This document shows positions 6,687 to 14,577 of a stretch of 64,000 bases of DNA, one piece after another. The DNA lies in assembly GCF_024169655.1 (NCBI RefSeq), contig NZ_JALJWV010000001.1:67001-131000 (forward strand). Direction: 5' to 3'. The number at the start of each line of letters is the position of its first letter. The stretch's first letter is position 1. Source of the stretch: Pseudomonas marginalis. Lineage in GTDB: Bacteria > Pseudomonadota > Gammaproteobacteria > Pseudomonadales > Pseudomonadaceae. Made by a program: the position numbers and the translations under genes. Below the pieces are notes generated by a model, which was not told where the DNA came from, made no database searches, and saw nothing but the letters and a program-made list of their open reading frames with translations.

Positions 6687-7274
6687 TTACAGCAACTTGC
6701 GTTGCACCGCTTCATCCAGCGTGCTGCGCGTCAACGCCTCGACCACTTCCCGCGTGTCCGCCTGGAACGGGATGCCCACGATCAGCACCAGGTGCATCCA
6801 GGTGCGTACCGACTCACTCTTTTTGACGCGCCCGAGTTCTTTGCCGTCTTTGTCCTTGAACACGGTTTCCAGGGTGAAGGTGTTCTTCGCCGTGGACGGG
6901 ATGATGAAGAACGTCACGCCAGTGATGATCGCCGAGGCCATGTTGAACTGTTCGTTGTTGTACAGGGTGGCGTCGGCGTAGATGTCCGAGTCGACCTTGT
7001 CGGTGCTCACCCGCGAGAAGCGGTTGGACTGGCGAAACGAATCCGCCACGGCCTTTTCCCACAACGCCGCCGGAGCGCCGGCTGCAGTGTTGCCCGGGCC
7101 GCTGTTGACCTGGCGGAGCGCGGTGGTGCGCACGAACGCGGTGGGTTTTTGCGCCGGTGCGTTGGCGGTCGGCGGCCAGGTTTGCACGGGCGGCAGTTCG
7201 TGTTGCGAGTAAGACACGCAACCTGTCAGCAAGATGGCCGCGAGGACCAGGCTGTGTTTGATCAATCCGTTCAT
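6687..7274 (-). CDS. Putative lipoprotein, second gene of a two-gene operon
   Basis: 195 aa beginning MNGLIKHSLVLAAILLTGCV, with lipobox LTGC (Cys19). It has WEKAVADSFRQSNRFSRVST and SDIYADATLYNNEQFNMASA, a layout shared with lipoproteins that compute a combined small-molecule or protein-binding TolB-N-like domain, and a hydrophobic stretch IITGVTFFIIPSTAKNTFTL. It starts 16 nt after the stop of the 7291-7902 gene and shares its Cys-Val-Ser-Tyr start of the mature protein, so the two may be diverged paralogues. Function unknown. Confidence 0.7.
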   Translation of the reverse strand: MNGLIKHSLVLAAILLTGCVSYSQHELPPVQTWPPTANAPAQKPTAFVRTTALRQVNSGPGNTAAGAPAALWEKAVADSFRQSNRFSRVSTDKVDSDIYADATLYNNEQFNMASAIITGVTFFIIPSTAKNTFTLETVFKDKDGKELGRVKKSESVRTWMHLVLIVGIPFQADTREVVEALTRSTLDEAVQRKLL

Positions 7275-7290
7275 GTGTCGCTCCTTGAAA

Positions 7291-7902
7291 TTACGGTTTG
7301 GCCAGCTTGGCGGTGGCGCTGTCGAGCAGTTGCGCGACCAGTTCGTTCAGTTGCTTGGCGCCCATGGTTGGGGCCCAGTATTCACGACCGTAGAGGCCGA
7401 CGTTGCGCTCGAACTTGACCTCGTGTTTGGCGCTCGCCAGTTGCTTGCCTTCGCGATCGACGATCACCAGGTCGCCGGCCACGTCGAAGGTGTCGACGTA
7501 GATCGGGCCGTTGACCCAGATCCAGACCGTCAGCGTCAGCAAGGCGCCGGGGACATAGCCCGGGTGGATGCCACGGTGGCCCTTGAGGGAGGTCATGTTG
7601 AACTTGAGCGACACGTCCTGCTCGCCCAGGCGCACAGGGTATTCGGTGACCTGCTTGAAGTAGCCCGCAGTACTTACGTACTGATTGAGCTGGGCGGTGA
7701 GCGAGCGGCTGATCGCGGTCTTGTTGGCGTCGTTGACGTCGGCGGCGCTCACCGTCACATCGGCGACTTGTGCGCTGCGTGGGCTGGTGACGGCGGCAGG
7801 GTGGAGCGGGGCGCCAATGGGGCCGGTGACGGTGTAGGACACACAACCGGTCATCGACAGAGCGGCGATCAGGGTCGCTGCTCGGAAGAGGTTTTTCAAC
7901 AC
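7291..7902 (-). CDS. Putative lipoprotein, first gene of a two-gene operon
   Basis: 203 aa; MLKNLFRAATLIAALSMTGC gives a lipobox (MTGC, Cys20) followed by VSY as in its neighbour. The middle region holds SLTAQLNQYVSTAGYFKQVT, VNGPIYVDTFDVAGDLVIVD and a final helix QLNELVAQLLDSATAKLA. The pattern (lipobox, strand-rich domain, C-terminal helix) recalls periplasmic GNA1162/TolB-N-like lipoproteins. It is divergently oriented to the CsgG-family operon at 8231. Confidence 0.7.
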   Translation of the reverse strand: MLKNLFRAATLIAALSMTGCVSYTVTGPIGAPLHPAAVTSPRSAQVADVTVSAADVNDANKTAISRSLTAQLNQYVSTAGYFKQVTEYPVRLGEQDVSLKFNMTSLKGHRGIHPGYVPGALLTLTVWIWVNGPIYVDTFDVAGDLVIVDREGKQLASAKHEVKFERNVGLYGREYWAPTMGAKQLNELVAQLLDSATAKLAKP

Positions 7903-8230
7903 GCAATATCCCTATTAATAAGTGAGCCAAGTCACTGTCTCGACCGACTGGCCGAAAACTTGAGGAATGTGCGTCACCGCACGCGCTCCGACGAAACACC
8001 TTGAGAACCCCTCTCAACCCCGTAAAATGCCGCAGCCGTTGCGACACGACATGTTCAGGGATGAAGTCAGTTACGCACGTGTTCTTGCCTTTGCGCAGGC
8101 CAGCCTGCTCCCCTCCCTGAAACTGCCGCCCTTGGCCCGACGCCTTCGACCTCGAAGGAGTGGGTATCGCCTCGTGCCCGGTTTTTCGCTACACCGAGCT
8201 CTGCTGATTTCCTCACTTTAGGAGCAACAT
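7903..8230. promoter_or_regulatory. Divergent promoter region between the two lipoprotein operons
   Basis: 328 bp without a gene I can support. It must hold the promoters for the minus operon (7902) and the plus operon (8231). I see no repeat or operator strong enough to name; TAGGAG at 8219-8224 is the ribosome site for the GTG at 8231. Confidence 0.4.
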
Positions 8231-8911
8231 GTGAAAACACTGTCCCAAATCCTGCTCTCCGGCCTTGCCGCTGCAGCGCTGCTGACCGTGGCCGGTTGCG
8301 CCACGGAGAGCAACCGCGCGATGCCGGTGGAACAAGTCGCCAGCGCCAACATCGCTTATTCCGGCGTGCGCGTGCCGATTGCCGTGGGCAAGTTCGATAA
8401 CCGCTCCAGCTACATGCGCGGCATCTTCTCCGACGGCGTCGACCGTCTCGGCGGGCAGGCCAAGACCATCCTGATCACCCACTTGCAGCAGACCAACCGC
8501 TTCAGCGTGCTGGACCGCGACAACATGGGCGAAATCTCCCAGGAAGCCGCGATCAAAGGCACCGTGCAGAAGCTCAAGGGCGCTGATTACGTGGTGACCG
8601 GCGATGTGACCGAGTTCGGCCGCAAAGAAACCGGCGACCGCCAGTTGTTCGGCATTCTCGGCCGTGGCAAGACGCAAGTGGCTTACGCCAAAGTCGCGCT
8701 GAATATCGTCAACATCAGCACCTCCGAAGTGGTGTATTCCACCCAGGGCGCCGGCGAGTACGCGCTGTCCAACCGTGAAGTGATCGGCTTCGGCGGCACC
8801 GCCAGCTACGACTCCACCCTCAATGGCAAGGTGCTCGACCTGGCCATGCGCGAAGCGATCAACCGCTTGGTCGACGGCATCAACGCCGGCGCCTGGAACC
8901 CGCGCAACTGA
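8231..8911 (+). CDS. CsgG/HfaB-family lipoprotein
   Basis: 226 aa from a GTG at 8231 with TAGGAG 7 nt upstream. Lipobox VAGC in MKTLSQILLSGLAAAALLTV followed by AGCATES. CsgG-like features: IAVGKFDNRSSYMRGIFSDG, LQQTNRFSVLDRDNMGEISQ, KLKGADYVVTGDVTEFGRKE and VALNIVNISTSEVVYSTQGA. CsgG forms the curli secretion pore, but no curli genes are present; this shorter subgroup travels with DUF4810 and DUF799 lipoproteins, as here. Probably an outer-membrane-associated complex; substrate unknown. Confidence 0.85.
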   Translation: MKTLSQILLSGLAAAALLTVAGCATESNRAMPVEQVASANIAYSGVRVPIAVGKFDNRSSYMRGIFSDGVDRLGGQAKTILITHLQQTNRFSVLDRDNMGEISQEAAIKGTVQKLKGADYVVTGDVTEFGRKETGDRQLFGILGRGKTQVAYAKVALNIVNISTSEVVYSTQGAGEYALSNREVIGFGGTASYDSTLNGKVLDLAMREAINRLVDGINAGAWNPRN

Positions 8912-8940
8912 TCAGCAACACCTCAAGGAGCAATACACGG

Positions 8941-9303
8941 ATGAGCAAGGCAGTGAAGTTGGCGCTGATGCTGACAGCAATCGCGACGGTCGCCGGGTGC
9001 CAGACGGCGCCTCAACCCCTGTATCAATGGGAAAGCTACCAGCCGCAGGTTTACGAGTACTTCAAGGGCGAGCCCAAGGAAGCGCAGGTCGAGGCCCTGG
9101 AGCGCGATCTGCAGAAGATCAACGCCAGTGGCCGCAAAGCGCCGCCGGGTTACCACGCCCACCTGGGCATGCTGTACCTGAGCATGGGCAAGGATGACCA
9201 GATGGTGCAGGAGTTCCGCACCGAGAAGGCGCTGTTCCCCGAGTCCGCCGCGTACATGGACTTTTTGCTGAAAAACGCCAAGACCGGAGTCGCCACTAAA
9301 TGA
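8941..9303 (+). CDS. DUF4810 lipoprotein
   Basis: 120 aa; lipobox VAGC at the end of MSKAVKLALMLTAIATVAGC. Then PLYQWESYQPQVYEYFKG and a helical TPR-like second half with HLGMLYLSMGKDDQMVQEF and EKALFPESAAYMDFLLKN. It lies 29 nt after the CsgG-like gene and overlaps the next start by four bases (ATGA 9300-9303), so the three genes form one operon. It is probably the accessory subunit of that complex. Confidence 0.85.
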   Translation: MSKAVKLALMLTAIATVAGCQTAPQPLYQWESYQPQVYEYFKGEPKEAQVEALERDLQKINASGRKAPPGYHAHLGMLYLSMGKDDQMVQEFRTEKALFPESAAYMDFLLKNAKTGVATK

Positions 9304-9953
9304 GCCTATTGAAACTCACCGGCGCCTTGCTCGCCCTGGCCCTGCTCGGCGGTTGCGCTGCACCCAAGACCATTGATTACACGGCGTACAAACAGGCGCG
9401 GCCGAAGTCGATCCTGGTGCTGCCGCCGATCAATGAATCGCCGGAAGTGCAGGCGTCCTACAGCATGGTCTCGCAGGTGACCTACCCGTTGGCCGAAGCC
9501 GGCTACTACGTGCTGCCGATCGCCCTGGTGGACGAAACCTTCCGCCAGAACGGCCTGACCACCGCCAACGATATCCAGGGCGTGGCGCCGGCCAAACTGC
9601 ATGACATCTTCGGTGCGGATGCGGCGCTGTACATCACTGTCAGTGAGTACGGTACCCAGTACATGCTGATCTCCAGCAACACCACGGTGACCGCCTCGGC
9701 CAAACTGGTGGACCTGCGCACCGGCACCACCCTGTGGACCGGCTCGGCGCGCGCATCCAGCGAGGAAGGCAACAACAACAACGGCGGCGGCCTGGTGGGC
9801 ATGCTGATCACGGCGGCGGTCAAGCAAGTGATCAACAGCTCCACCGACGCGGCGCATCCGATCGCGGGCATCACCAGTGCGCGCCTGCTCTCGGCAGGAC
9901 AGCGCACGGGGCTGCTGTACGGTCCGCGTAACCCGAAGTACGGCACGGACTGA
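9300..9953 (+). CDS. DUF799 / GNA1162-family lipoprotein
   Basis: 217 aa with lipobox LGGC in MSLLKLTGALLALALLGGCA. ARPKSILVLPPINESPEVQA and SQVTYPLAEAGYYVLPIALV are typical for DUF799, whose founding structure (Neisseria GNA1162) has a TolB-N-like fold. A Gly/Asn-rich loop (EEGNNNNGGGLVG) sits near residue 160. Last gene of the CsgG-DUF4810-DUF799 operon; the REP array begins just after the stop. Confidence 0.85.
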   Translation: MSLLKLTGALLALALLGGCAAPKTIDYTAYKQARPKSILVLPPINESPEVQASYSMVSQVTYPLAEAGYYVLPIALVDETFRQNGLTTANDIQGVAPAKLHDIFGADAALYITVSEYGTQYMLISSNTTVTASAKLVDLRTGTTLWTGSARASSEEGNNNNGGGLVGMLITAAVKQVINSSTDAAHPIAGITSARLLSAGQRTGLLYGPRNPKYGTD

Positions 9954-9957
9954 TATC

Positions 9958-10612
9958 ACCGAAGATCAAATGTGGGGGGGGGGATTGCTCCCGATGGCGG
10001 TGGGTCAGGCACCTGATGCAGTGGCTGACAGTTGGCAATCGGGGGCAAGCCCCCTCCCACATTGATCGAGGTGTTATCTAAACCAGGATTCAGGCGGGGC
10101 AGTGCACTGGGCTGAGTTAACCGTCTCGATTTTGGCTCCACCAAAGATCAAATGTGGGAGGGAGCTTGCTCCCGATGGCGGTGGGTCAGGCACCTGATGC
10201 AGTGGCTGACAGTTGGCAAGCCCCCTCCCACATTGATCGAGGTGTTATCTGAACCAGGATTCAGGCGGGGCAGCGCGCCGGGCTGAGTTAACCGTCTCGA
10301 TTTTGGCTCTACCAAAGATCAAATGTGGGAGGGAGCTTGCTCCCGATGGCGGTGGGTCAGGCACCTGATGCAGTGGCTGCCAGTTGGCAATCGGGGGCAA
10401 GCCCCCTCCCACATTGATCGAGGTGTTATCTGAACCAGGATTCAGGCGGGGCAGCGCGCCGGGCTGAGTTAACCGTCTCGATTTTGGCTCCACCGAAGAT
10501 CAAATGTGGGAGGGAGCTTGCTCCCGATGGCGGTGGGTCAGGCACCTGATGCAGTGGCTGCCAGTTGGCAAAGTTGGCAAGCCCCCTCCCACACTGACTG
10601 AGGTGTTATCTA
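9958..10612 (+). repeat. Tandem array of ~181-bp units, each with an inverted REP pair
   Basis: The marker AGATCAAATG starts at 9963, 10145, 10316 and 10497, giving periods of 182, 171 and 181 bp. Each unit has a left REP (GTGGGAGGGAGCTTGCTCCC), a spacer GATGGCGGTGGGTCAGGCAC, a right REP arm ending in CCCCCTCCCACA, then a non-REP filler with GATTCAGGCGGGGCAG. Unit 2 lacks about 10 bp of the right arm, unit 4 has an altered arm, and unit 1 has a G-run slippage in its left arm. It fills the gap before the VWA gene. Confidence 0.9.
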
Positions 10613-10689
10613 ATCCAGGGTTTAACCCGAACACCCCGCACCTTGCGTCTGACCTTGTGAACGGATCATTTATTCACGAGGTTCAGTCC

Positions 10690-12312
10690 ATGTCCCGTCC
10701 TCTGCTTTTCCTGCGTCCTGCTGCCCAGGGCTTTGCGGTTACTTTGCTGGTGGCGCTGGCCGGTTGTGGGCTGTCTTCGTCGCCTGATTTAGCCAAACCG
10801 ACTGAGCCCGTCGCCGAGCTGCAAAGCGCGCCGGTCCAGGGTGCTTTGGTCAAGCGCATGGCGATGCCTGCACCGATGCGGATGCAGGAGTCGGCGAGCC
10901 TGGACGACCGCAGCGAGCCCCGCGAGCAATACGCCAACCTGCCGGACAATCCGGTGCATCGGGTCGCTGAAACGCCGGTCTCGACCTTCAGCATCGACGT
11001 CGACACCGGCAGCTACGCCAACGTGAGGCGTTTCCTCAACCAAGGCCGTCTGCCGCCCGAGGGCGCTGTGCGACTGGAGGAAATGCTCAACTACTTCCCC
11101 TATCACTACGCGTTGCCCACCGACGGCTCGCCCTTTGGCGTGACCACCGAATTGGCGGCCACCCCGTGGAACCCGCGCACTCAACTGCTGCGCATCGGCA
11201 TCAAAGCGTCCGACCGCGCCGTGGCAGAGTTGGCGCCGGCCAACCTGGTGTTTCTGGTCGATGTGTCCGGCTCCATGGATCGCCGCGAAGGCTTGCCGCT
11301 GGTGAAAAGCACCCTGAAATTGCTGGTCGATCAGTTGCGCGACCAGGACCGCGTGTCCCTGGTGGTCTACGCCGGTGAGTCGCGCGTGGTGCTCCCGCCG
11401 ACCTCCGGGCGCGACAAAGTGAAGCTGCGCAACGCCATCGATCAGCTCAGCGCAGGCGGCGCTACCGCCGGTGCATCAGGCATCGAATTGGCCTACCAGA
11501 TGGCCCGCGAAGGCTTTATCGACCAAGGCATCAACCGCATCCTGCTGGCCACCGATGGCGACTTCAATGTCGGCGTCAGCGATTTTGACAGCCTCAAGCA
11601 GATGGCCGTGGAACAACGCAAAAGCGGTGTGTCGCTGACCACCCTCGGCTTCGGTGTGGATAACTACAACGAACACCTGATGGAACAACTGGCCGACGCG
11701 GGCGACGGCAACTATGCCTACATCGACACCCTGCGCGAAGCGCGCAAGGCGCTGGTGGACCAACTCAGCTCGACCCTGGCGGTGGTGGCGCGGGACGTGA
11801 AAGTGCAGGTGGAATTCAATCCGGCCCAGGTCAGCGAATACCGCTTGCTGGGTTATGAAAACCGCGCATTGAAGCGTGAGGATTTCAACAACGACAAGGT
11901 CGACGCAGGAGAGATCGGCGCCGGGCACACGCTGACCGCGCTGTACGAAATTGTACCGAAGGGCGAGCAGGGCTGGTTGGAGCCGCTGCGCTACGCCTCC
12001 GCACCTGCGGCGCAGGGCCAATCCGCTGAGCTGGCCATGTTGCGTGTGCGCTATAAGCCGGCGGCCGGTGGTGCGAGCCGTTTGATCGAGCAGCCGGTGG
12101 GCAGCCAGTCGGCCAAGGCCAGCGACGACCTGCGCTTCTGCGCCGCCGTGGCCGCCTTCGCCCAGCAACTCAAGGGCGATGGCCGCTACACTGGCAGCAT
12201 GACGTTGCAGGACACCGCCGCACTCGCCCGCTCGGCCCGGGGCGACGACCCGTTTGGGCTGCGCAATGAATTCGTGCAACTGGTCGAAGTGGCCCAAAGC
12301 CTCAAACCTTGA
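10690..12312 (+). CDS. VWA-domain lipoprotein (YfbK type, VWA + DUF3520)
   Basis: 540 aa from ATG 10690 (GAGG 8 nt upstream); the longer frame into the REP array is ignored. Signal with lipobox LAGC (VTLLVALAGCGLSSS). An N-terminal domain with STFSIDVDTGSYANVRRFLN is the conserved lead of YfbK-like proteins. The VWA domain has MIDAS residues in VFLVDVSGSMD and later LLATDGDFNVG. The C-terminal third is DUF3520-like (ALYEIVPKG, DDLRFCAAVAAFAQQLKGDG). It probably binds an envelope partner through a metal ion. The ECF sigma and anti-sigma genes follow in the same operon. Confidence 0.88.
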   Translation: MSRPLLFLRPAAQGFAVTLLVALAGCGLSSSPDLAKPTEPVAELQSAPVQGALVKRMAMPAPMRMQESASLDDRSEPREQYANLPDNPVHRVAETPVSTFSIDVDTGSYANVRRFLNQGRLPPEGAVRLEEMLNYFPYHYALPTDGSPFGVTTELAATPWNPRTQLLRIGIKASDRAVAELAPANLVFLVDVSGSMDRREGLPLVKSTLKLLVDQLRDQDRVSLVVYAGESRVVLPPTSGRDKVKLRNAIDQLSAGGATAGASGIELAYQMAREGFIDQGINRILLATDGDFNVGVSDFDSLKQMAVEQRKSGVSLTTLGFGVDNYNEHLMEQLADAGDGNYAYIDTLREARKALVDQLSSTLAVVARDVKVQVEFNPAQVSEYRLLGYENRALKREDFNNDKVDAGEIGAGHTLTALYEIVPKGEQGWLEPLRYASAPAAQGQSAELAMLRVRYKPAAGGASRLIEQPVGSQSAKASDDLRFCAAVAAFAQQLKGDGRYTGSMTLQDTAALARSARGDDPFGLRNEFVQLVEVAQSLKP

Positions 12313-12350
12313 TCGTGAACACGCCGACCAGAAAGGAGTTCGCCACCGAC

Positions 12351-12923
12351 ATGCCCGCTCCAGATGATTCACCCAGCGACGAATCGCTGCTGGCCCGCTA
12401 CCGAACCGGTGACGGTGCCGCGTTCGAGGTCTTATACGCGCGGCATCGCCAGGGCCTGTACCGCTTCCTCGTGTCCCTGAGCAACAAGGCCGAACTGGCC
12501 GAGGAAATTTATCAGGAGACCTGGCTCAGCCTGATCCGCAGCGTCACCCAGCCACAAGGTCGGGCGAGTTTTCGCACCTGGCTGTTCCAGATCGCCCGCA
12601 ACCGCCTGATCGATTACTGGCGCAAGCACGGCATCCACAACCCGTTGCACGACAGCTACGATGAGCAACTGCACGCCCAGCCCGACGCCGGCGCCGGTCC
12701 CGAGCAGCAACTGAGCCTGAGCCGCGACCAGGCGCGTCTCGACGCCGCGTTGCAAGACTTGCCCGAAGACCAGCGCGAAGTCTTCCTGCTGCGCCTGCAC
12801 GGCGACCTCGAAGTGCCGCAAATCGCCGCGCTCACCGGTGCCCCGCTGGAAACCGTCAAAAGCCGCCTGCGTTACGCCCAGCAGAAACTGCGCCGCCTGC
12901 TGGCCGAGGAGATACCCGCATGA
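12351..12923 (+). CDS. ECF-type sigma-70 factor
   Basis: 190 aa from ATG 12351; a TTG at 12309 overlapping the previous stop is possible, but GGAG at 12334-12337 fits the ATG better. Region 2: LLARYRTGDGAAFEVLYARH, LAEEIYQETWLSLIRS, FRTWLFQIARNRLIDYWRKH. Region 4: ALQDLPEDQREVFLLRLHGD, IAALTGAPLETVKSRLRYAQ. Its targets are unknown; the co-transcribed VWA protein and anti-sigma gene suggest envelope or stress control. The start region lies right after the VWA stop and the gene ends in an ATGA overlap with the next one. Confidence 0.92.
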   Translation: MPAPDDSPSDESLLARYRTGDGAAFEVLYARHRQGLYRFLVSLSNKAELAEEIYQETWLSLIRSVTQPQGRASFRTWLFQIARNRLIDYWRKHGIHNPLHDSYDEQLHAQPDAGAGPEQQLSLSRDQARLDAALQDLPEDQREVFLLRLHGDLEVPQIAALTGAPLETVKSRLRYAQQKLRRLLAEEIPA

Positions 12924-13516
12924 CCGACTCCCGACACACCCCCGACGACCCGCTCATCGAGCATGTTCGTCAATACAGCAGCGGCGAACCGCCGGCGTCC
13001 CTCGACGCCTTCATCCTCGCCACCGCCCGCCGCGAAACCCCGGCGCCGCAACCGAGTGTGTGGCAACGCTGGCTGCAAGCCTGCCAACGTCCGCGCTGGC
13101 AAATGGCGTTCGCCACCGTCGCAGGCTTGGCGCTGATGATCGGCGTGGTCATGCGCTCGCCCGTGCCGGCCCCCGATATCTCCCCCGCGACCTTCTCCGC
13201 GTTCCACGAAGAAGCGCGCCGCCCCGCCCCGCCAGCGTTCTCCGCGCCCGCGCCGATGGCCCGAATGGCCGCCGCGCCCAAGGCCGAAAGTGCGCCGGTC
13301 CAAGCCGAAATTGCCGGCGCGTTGGCGGATCAATCGACGGCCAAACTCAGCAAGCGTGCGCCGGTTGCACTGCCGTCATTGGAGGAGGCGTTGCAGGAGA
13401 TCGTGAACCTGCGCGCGGCCGGGGAAAGCAAAGCGGCGGATGAGAAGTTGCTGGCGTTGCACGCGCGCTTTCCCCAGGAAGACTTGCCCGCGCGGTTGGA
13501 GAGGTTGCAGCAGTAG
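12920..13516 (+). CDS. Putative anti-sigma factor, single-pass membrane protein
   Basis: 198 aa, start overlapping the sigma stop (ATGA). The N-terminal ~60 residues are cytoplasmic (DDPLIEHVRQYSSGEPPASL), followed by one membrane segment (MAFATVAGLALMIGVVM) and an Ala/Pro-rich periplasmic part ending in LPSLEEALQEIVNLRAAGES. No zinc His-x3-Cys-x2-Cys motif is seen, so it is not a classical ZAS anti-sigma. The role is inferred from topology and gene order. Confidence 0.75.
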   Translation: MTDSRHTPDDPLIEHVRQYSSGEPPASLDAFILATARRETPAPQPSVWQRWLQACQRPRWQMAFATVAGLALMIGVVMRSPVPAPDISPATFSAFHEEARRPAPPAFSAPAPMARMAAAPKAESAPVQAEIAGALADQSTAKLSKRAPVALPSLEEALQEIVNLRAAGESKAADEKLLALHARFPQEDLPARLERLQQ

Positions 13517-13550
13517 TCAGAAGCTGGCGTGTGGCAAGCCCGCGCCAGTA

Positions 13551-14564
13551 TCAAGCGACGCCGACGGGCTCAATGTCGGCCCAGTGTTCGCGTATCTCGA
13601 GGATTTCGGGTAGGCAGTCCATAAAAACCTCGACCAATTCCGGATCGAAGTGTTGGCCGCTTTCCTGCTGGATCAACCCTGTGGCGTCTTCAACTGACCA
13701 GGCAGGTTTATAGGGGCGCACGCTGGTCAGAGCATCAAACACATCAGCCACGGCAACTATTCGGGCGGCATGGGGAATGTCTTCACCCGCAGTCCGGCTT
13801 GGGTAGCCGGTGCCGTCCCATTTTTCGTGATGGTTCTGCGCGATGATCTGCGCCATATGCAGCAGTCCAGAAGGGTGCTCACCGATGATCTTGGCTCCGA
13901 TGGACGTGTGCTGGCGCATGATGGTCCACTCGTGTTCAGTCAGCTTTCCCGGCTTTTGCAGGATCGCGTCGGGAATGCCTATCTTGCCAACGTCGTGCAT
14001 CGGCGCAGCGTGCAGCAAGTCTTCTGCTGCCAAGCGGCTGTAACCCGCGCCCAGGGCCATCGTCTTGGCATAGTGGCTCATGCGGATAACGTGCAGTCCG
14101 GTTTCGTTGTCCTTGAACTCGGCTGCGGTACCCAGCCGCTGAACGATCTGCAAACGTGTATCGCGTAGTTCTTGTGCCTGCACCAGGGACAGATGGGTGC
14201 GCACACGGGCTTTGACGATGCCGGGATTGTAAGGTTTGCTGATGTAATCCACGGCCCCTAGCTTAAGGCCGAGCATCTCGTTGTCAGCCTCGGCCAGGGC
14301 ACTGACGAAGATAATGGGGATAGAGGTCGTACTCGAGTCCTGTTTGAGCGCGGTGCAGACGTCATAGCCCGAGAGCCCGGGCATCATGATGTCGAGCAGA
14401 ATCAGGTCCGGCCGATCAGCCTGCGCCAGCTCTAGCGCCTTGTAACCGTCCTTGGCGAAGAGCAAGCGGTACTCATCTTGCAGCGTGTGGCGCAGCACCT
14501 GGAGATTGGTCGCTTCATCATCGACCACCAGCAAGGTCTGGCGAGAGTCCTTCATGTACTTCAT
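13551..14564 (-). CDS. REC-HD-GYP response regulator (c-di-GMP phosphodiesterase)
   Basis: 337 aa from ATG 14564 (AGGA just upstream, 14 nt after the kinase stop); the longer frame overlaps the kinase and is rejected. Receiver domain: TLLVVDDE, phospho-acceptor in LILLDIMMPG, Lys in YISKPYNP. HD-GYP domain: HAAPMHDVGKIGIPDAIL (HD pair), IIAQNHHEKWDGTGYP (HH and GYP), VAVADVFDAL. All metal ligands appear intact, so it should hydrolyse cyclic di-GMP when phosphorylated by the upstream hybrid kinase. Confidence 0.92.
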   Translation of the reverse strand: MKYMKDSRQTLLVVDDEATNLQVLRHTLQDEYRLLFAKDGYKALELAQADRPDLILLDIMMPGLSGYDVCTALKQDSSTTSIPIIFVSALAEADNEMLGLKLGAVDYISKPYNPGIVKARVRTHLSLVQAQELRDTRLQIVQRLGTAAEFKDNETGLHVIRMSHYAKTMALGAGYSRLAAEDLLHAAPMHDVGKIGIPDAILQKPGKLTEHEWTIMRQHTSIGAKIIGEHPSGLLHMAQIIAQNHHEKWDGTGYPSRTAGEDIPHAARIVAVADVFDALTSVRPYKPAWSVEDATGLIQQESGQHFDPELVEVFMDCLPEILEIREHWADIEPVGVA

Positions 14565-14577
14565 GCAATGGTCCTGC

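Noticed and set aside
7234..8004. Long plus-strand frame over the lipoprotein gene
   Set aside because: It is antisense to a gene with a clear signal peptide and lipobox; its composition (Val, Gly, Arg, His-rich) is typical of a GC-rich shadow frame.
9958..10612. CRISPR array
   Set aside because: Periodic repeats are present, but the units are ~181 bp with nearly identical 'spacers', REP palindromes inside and no cas genes.
10504..10689. N-terminal extension of the VWA protein into the REP array
   Set aside because: It would translate REP DNA; ATG 10690 has a good ribosome site and begins a lipoprotein signal.
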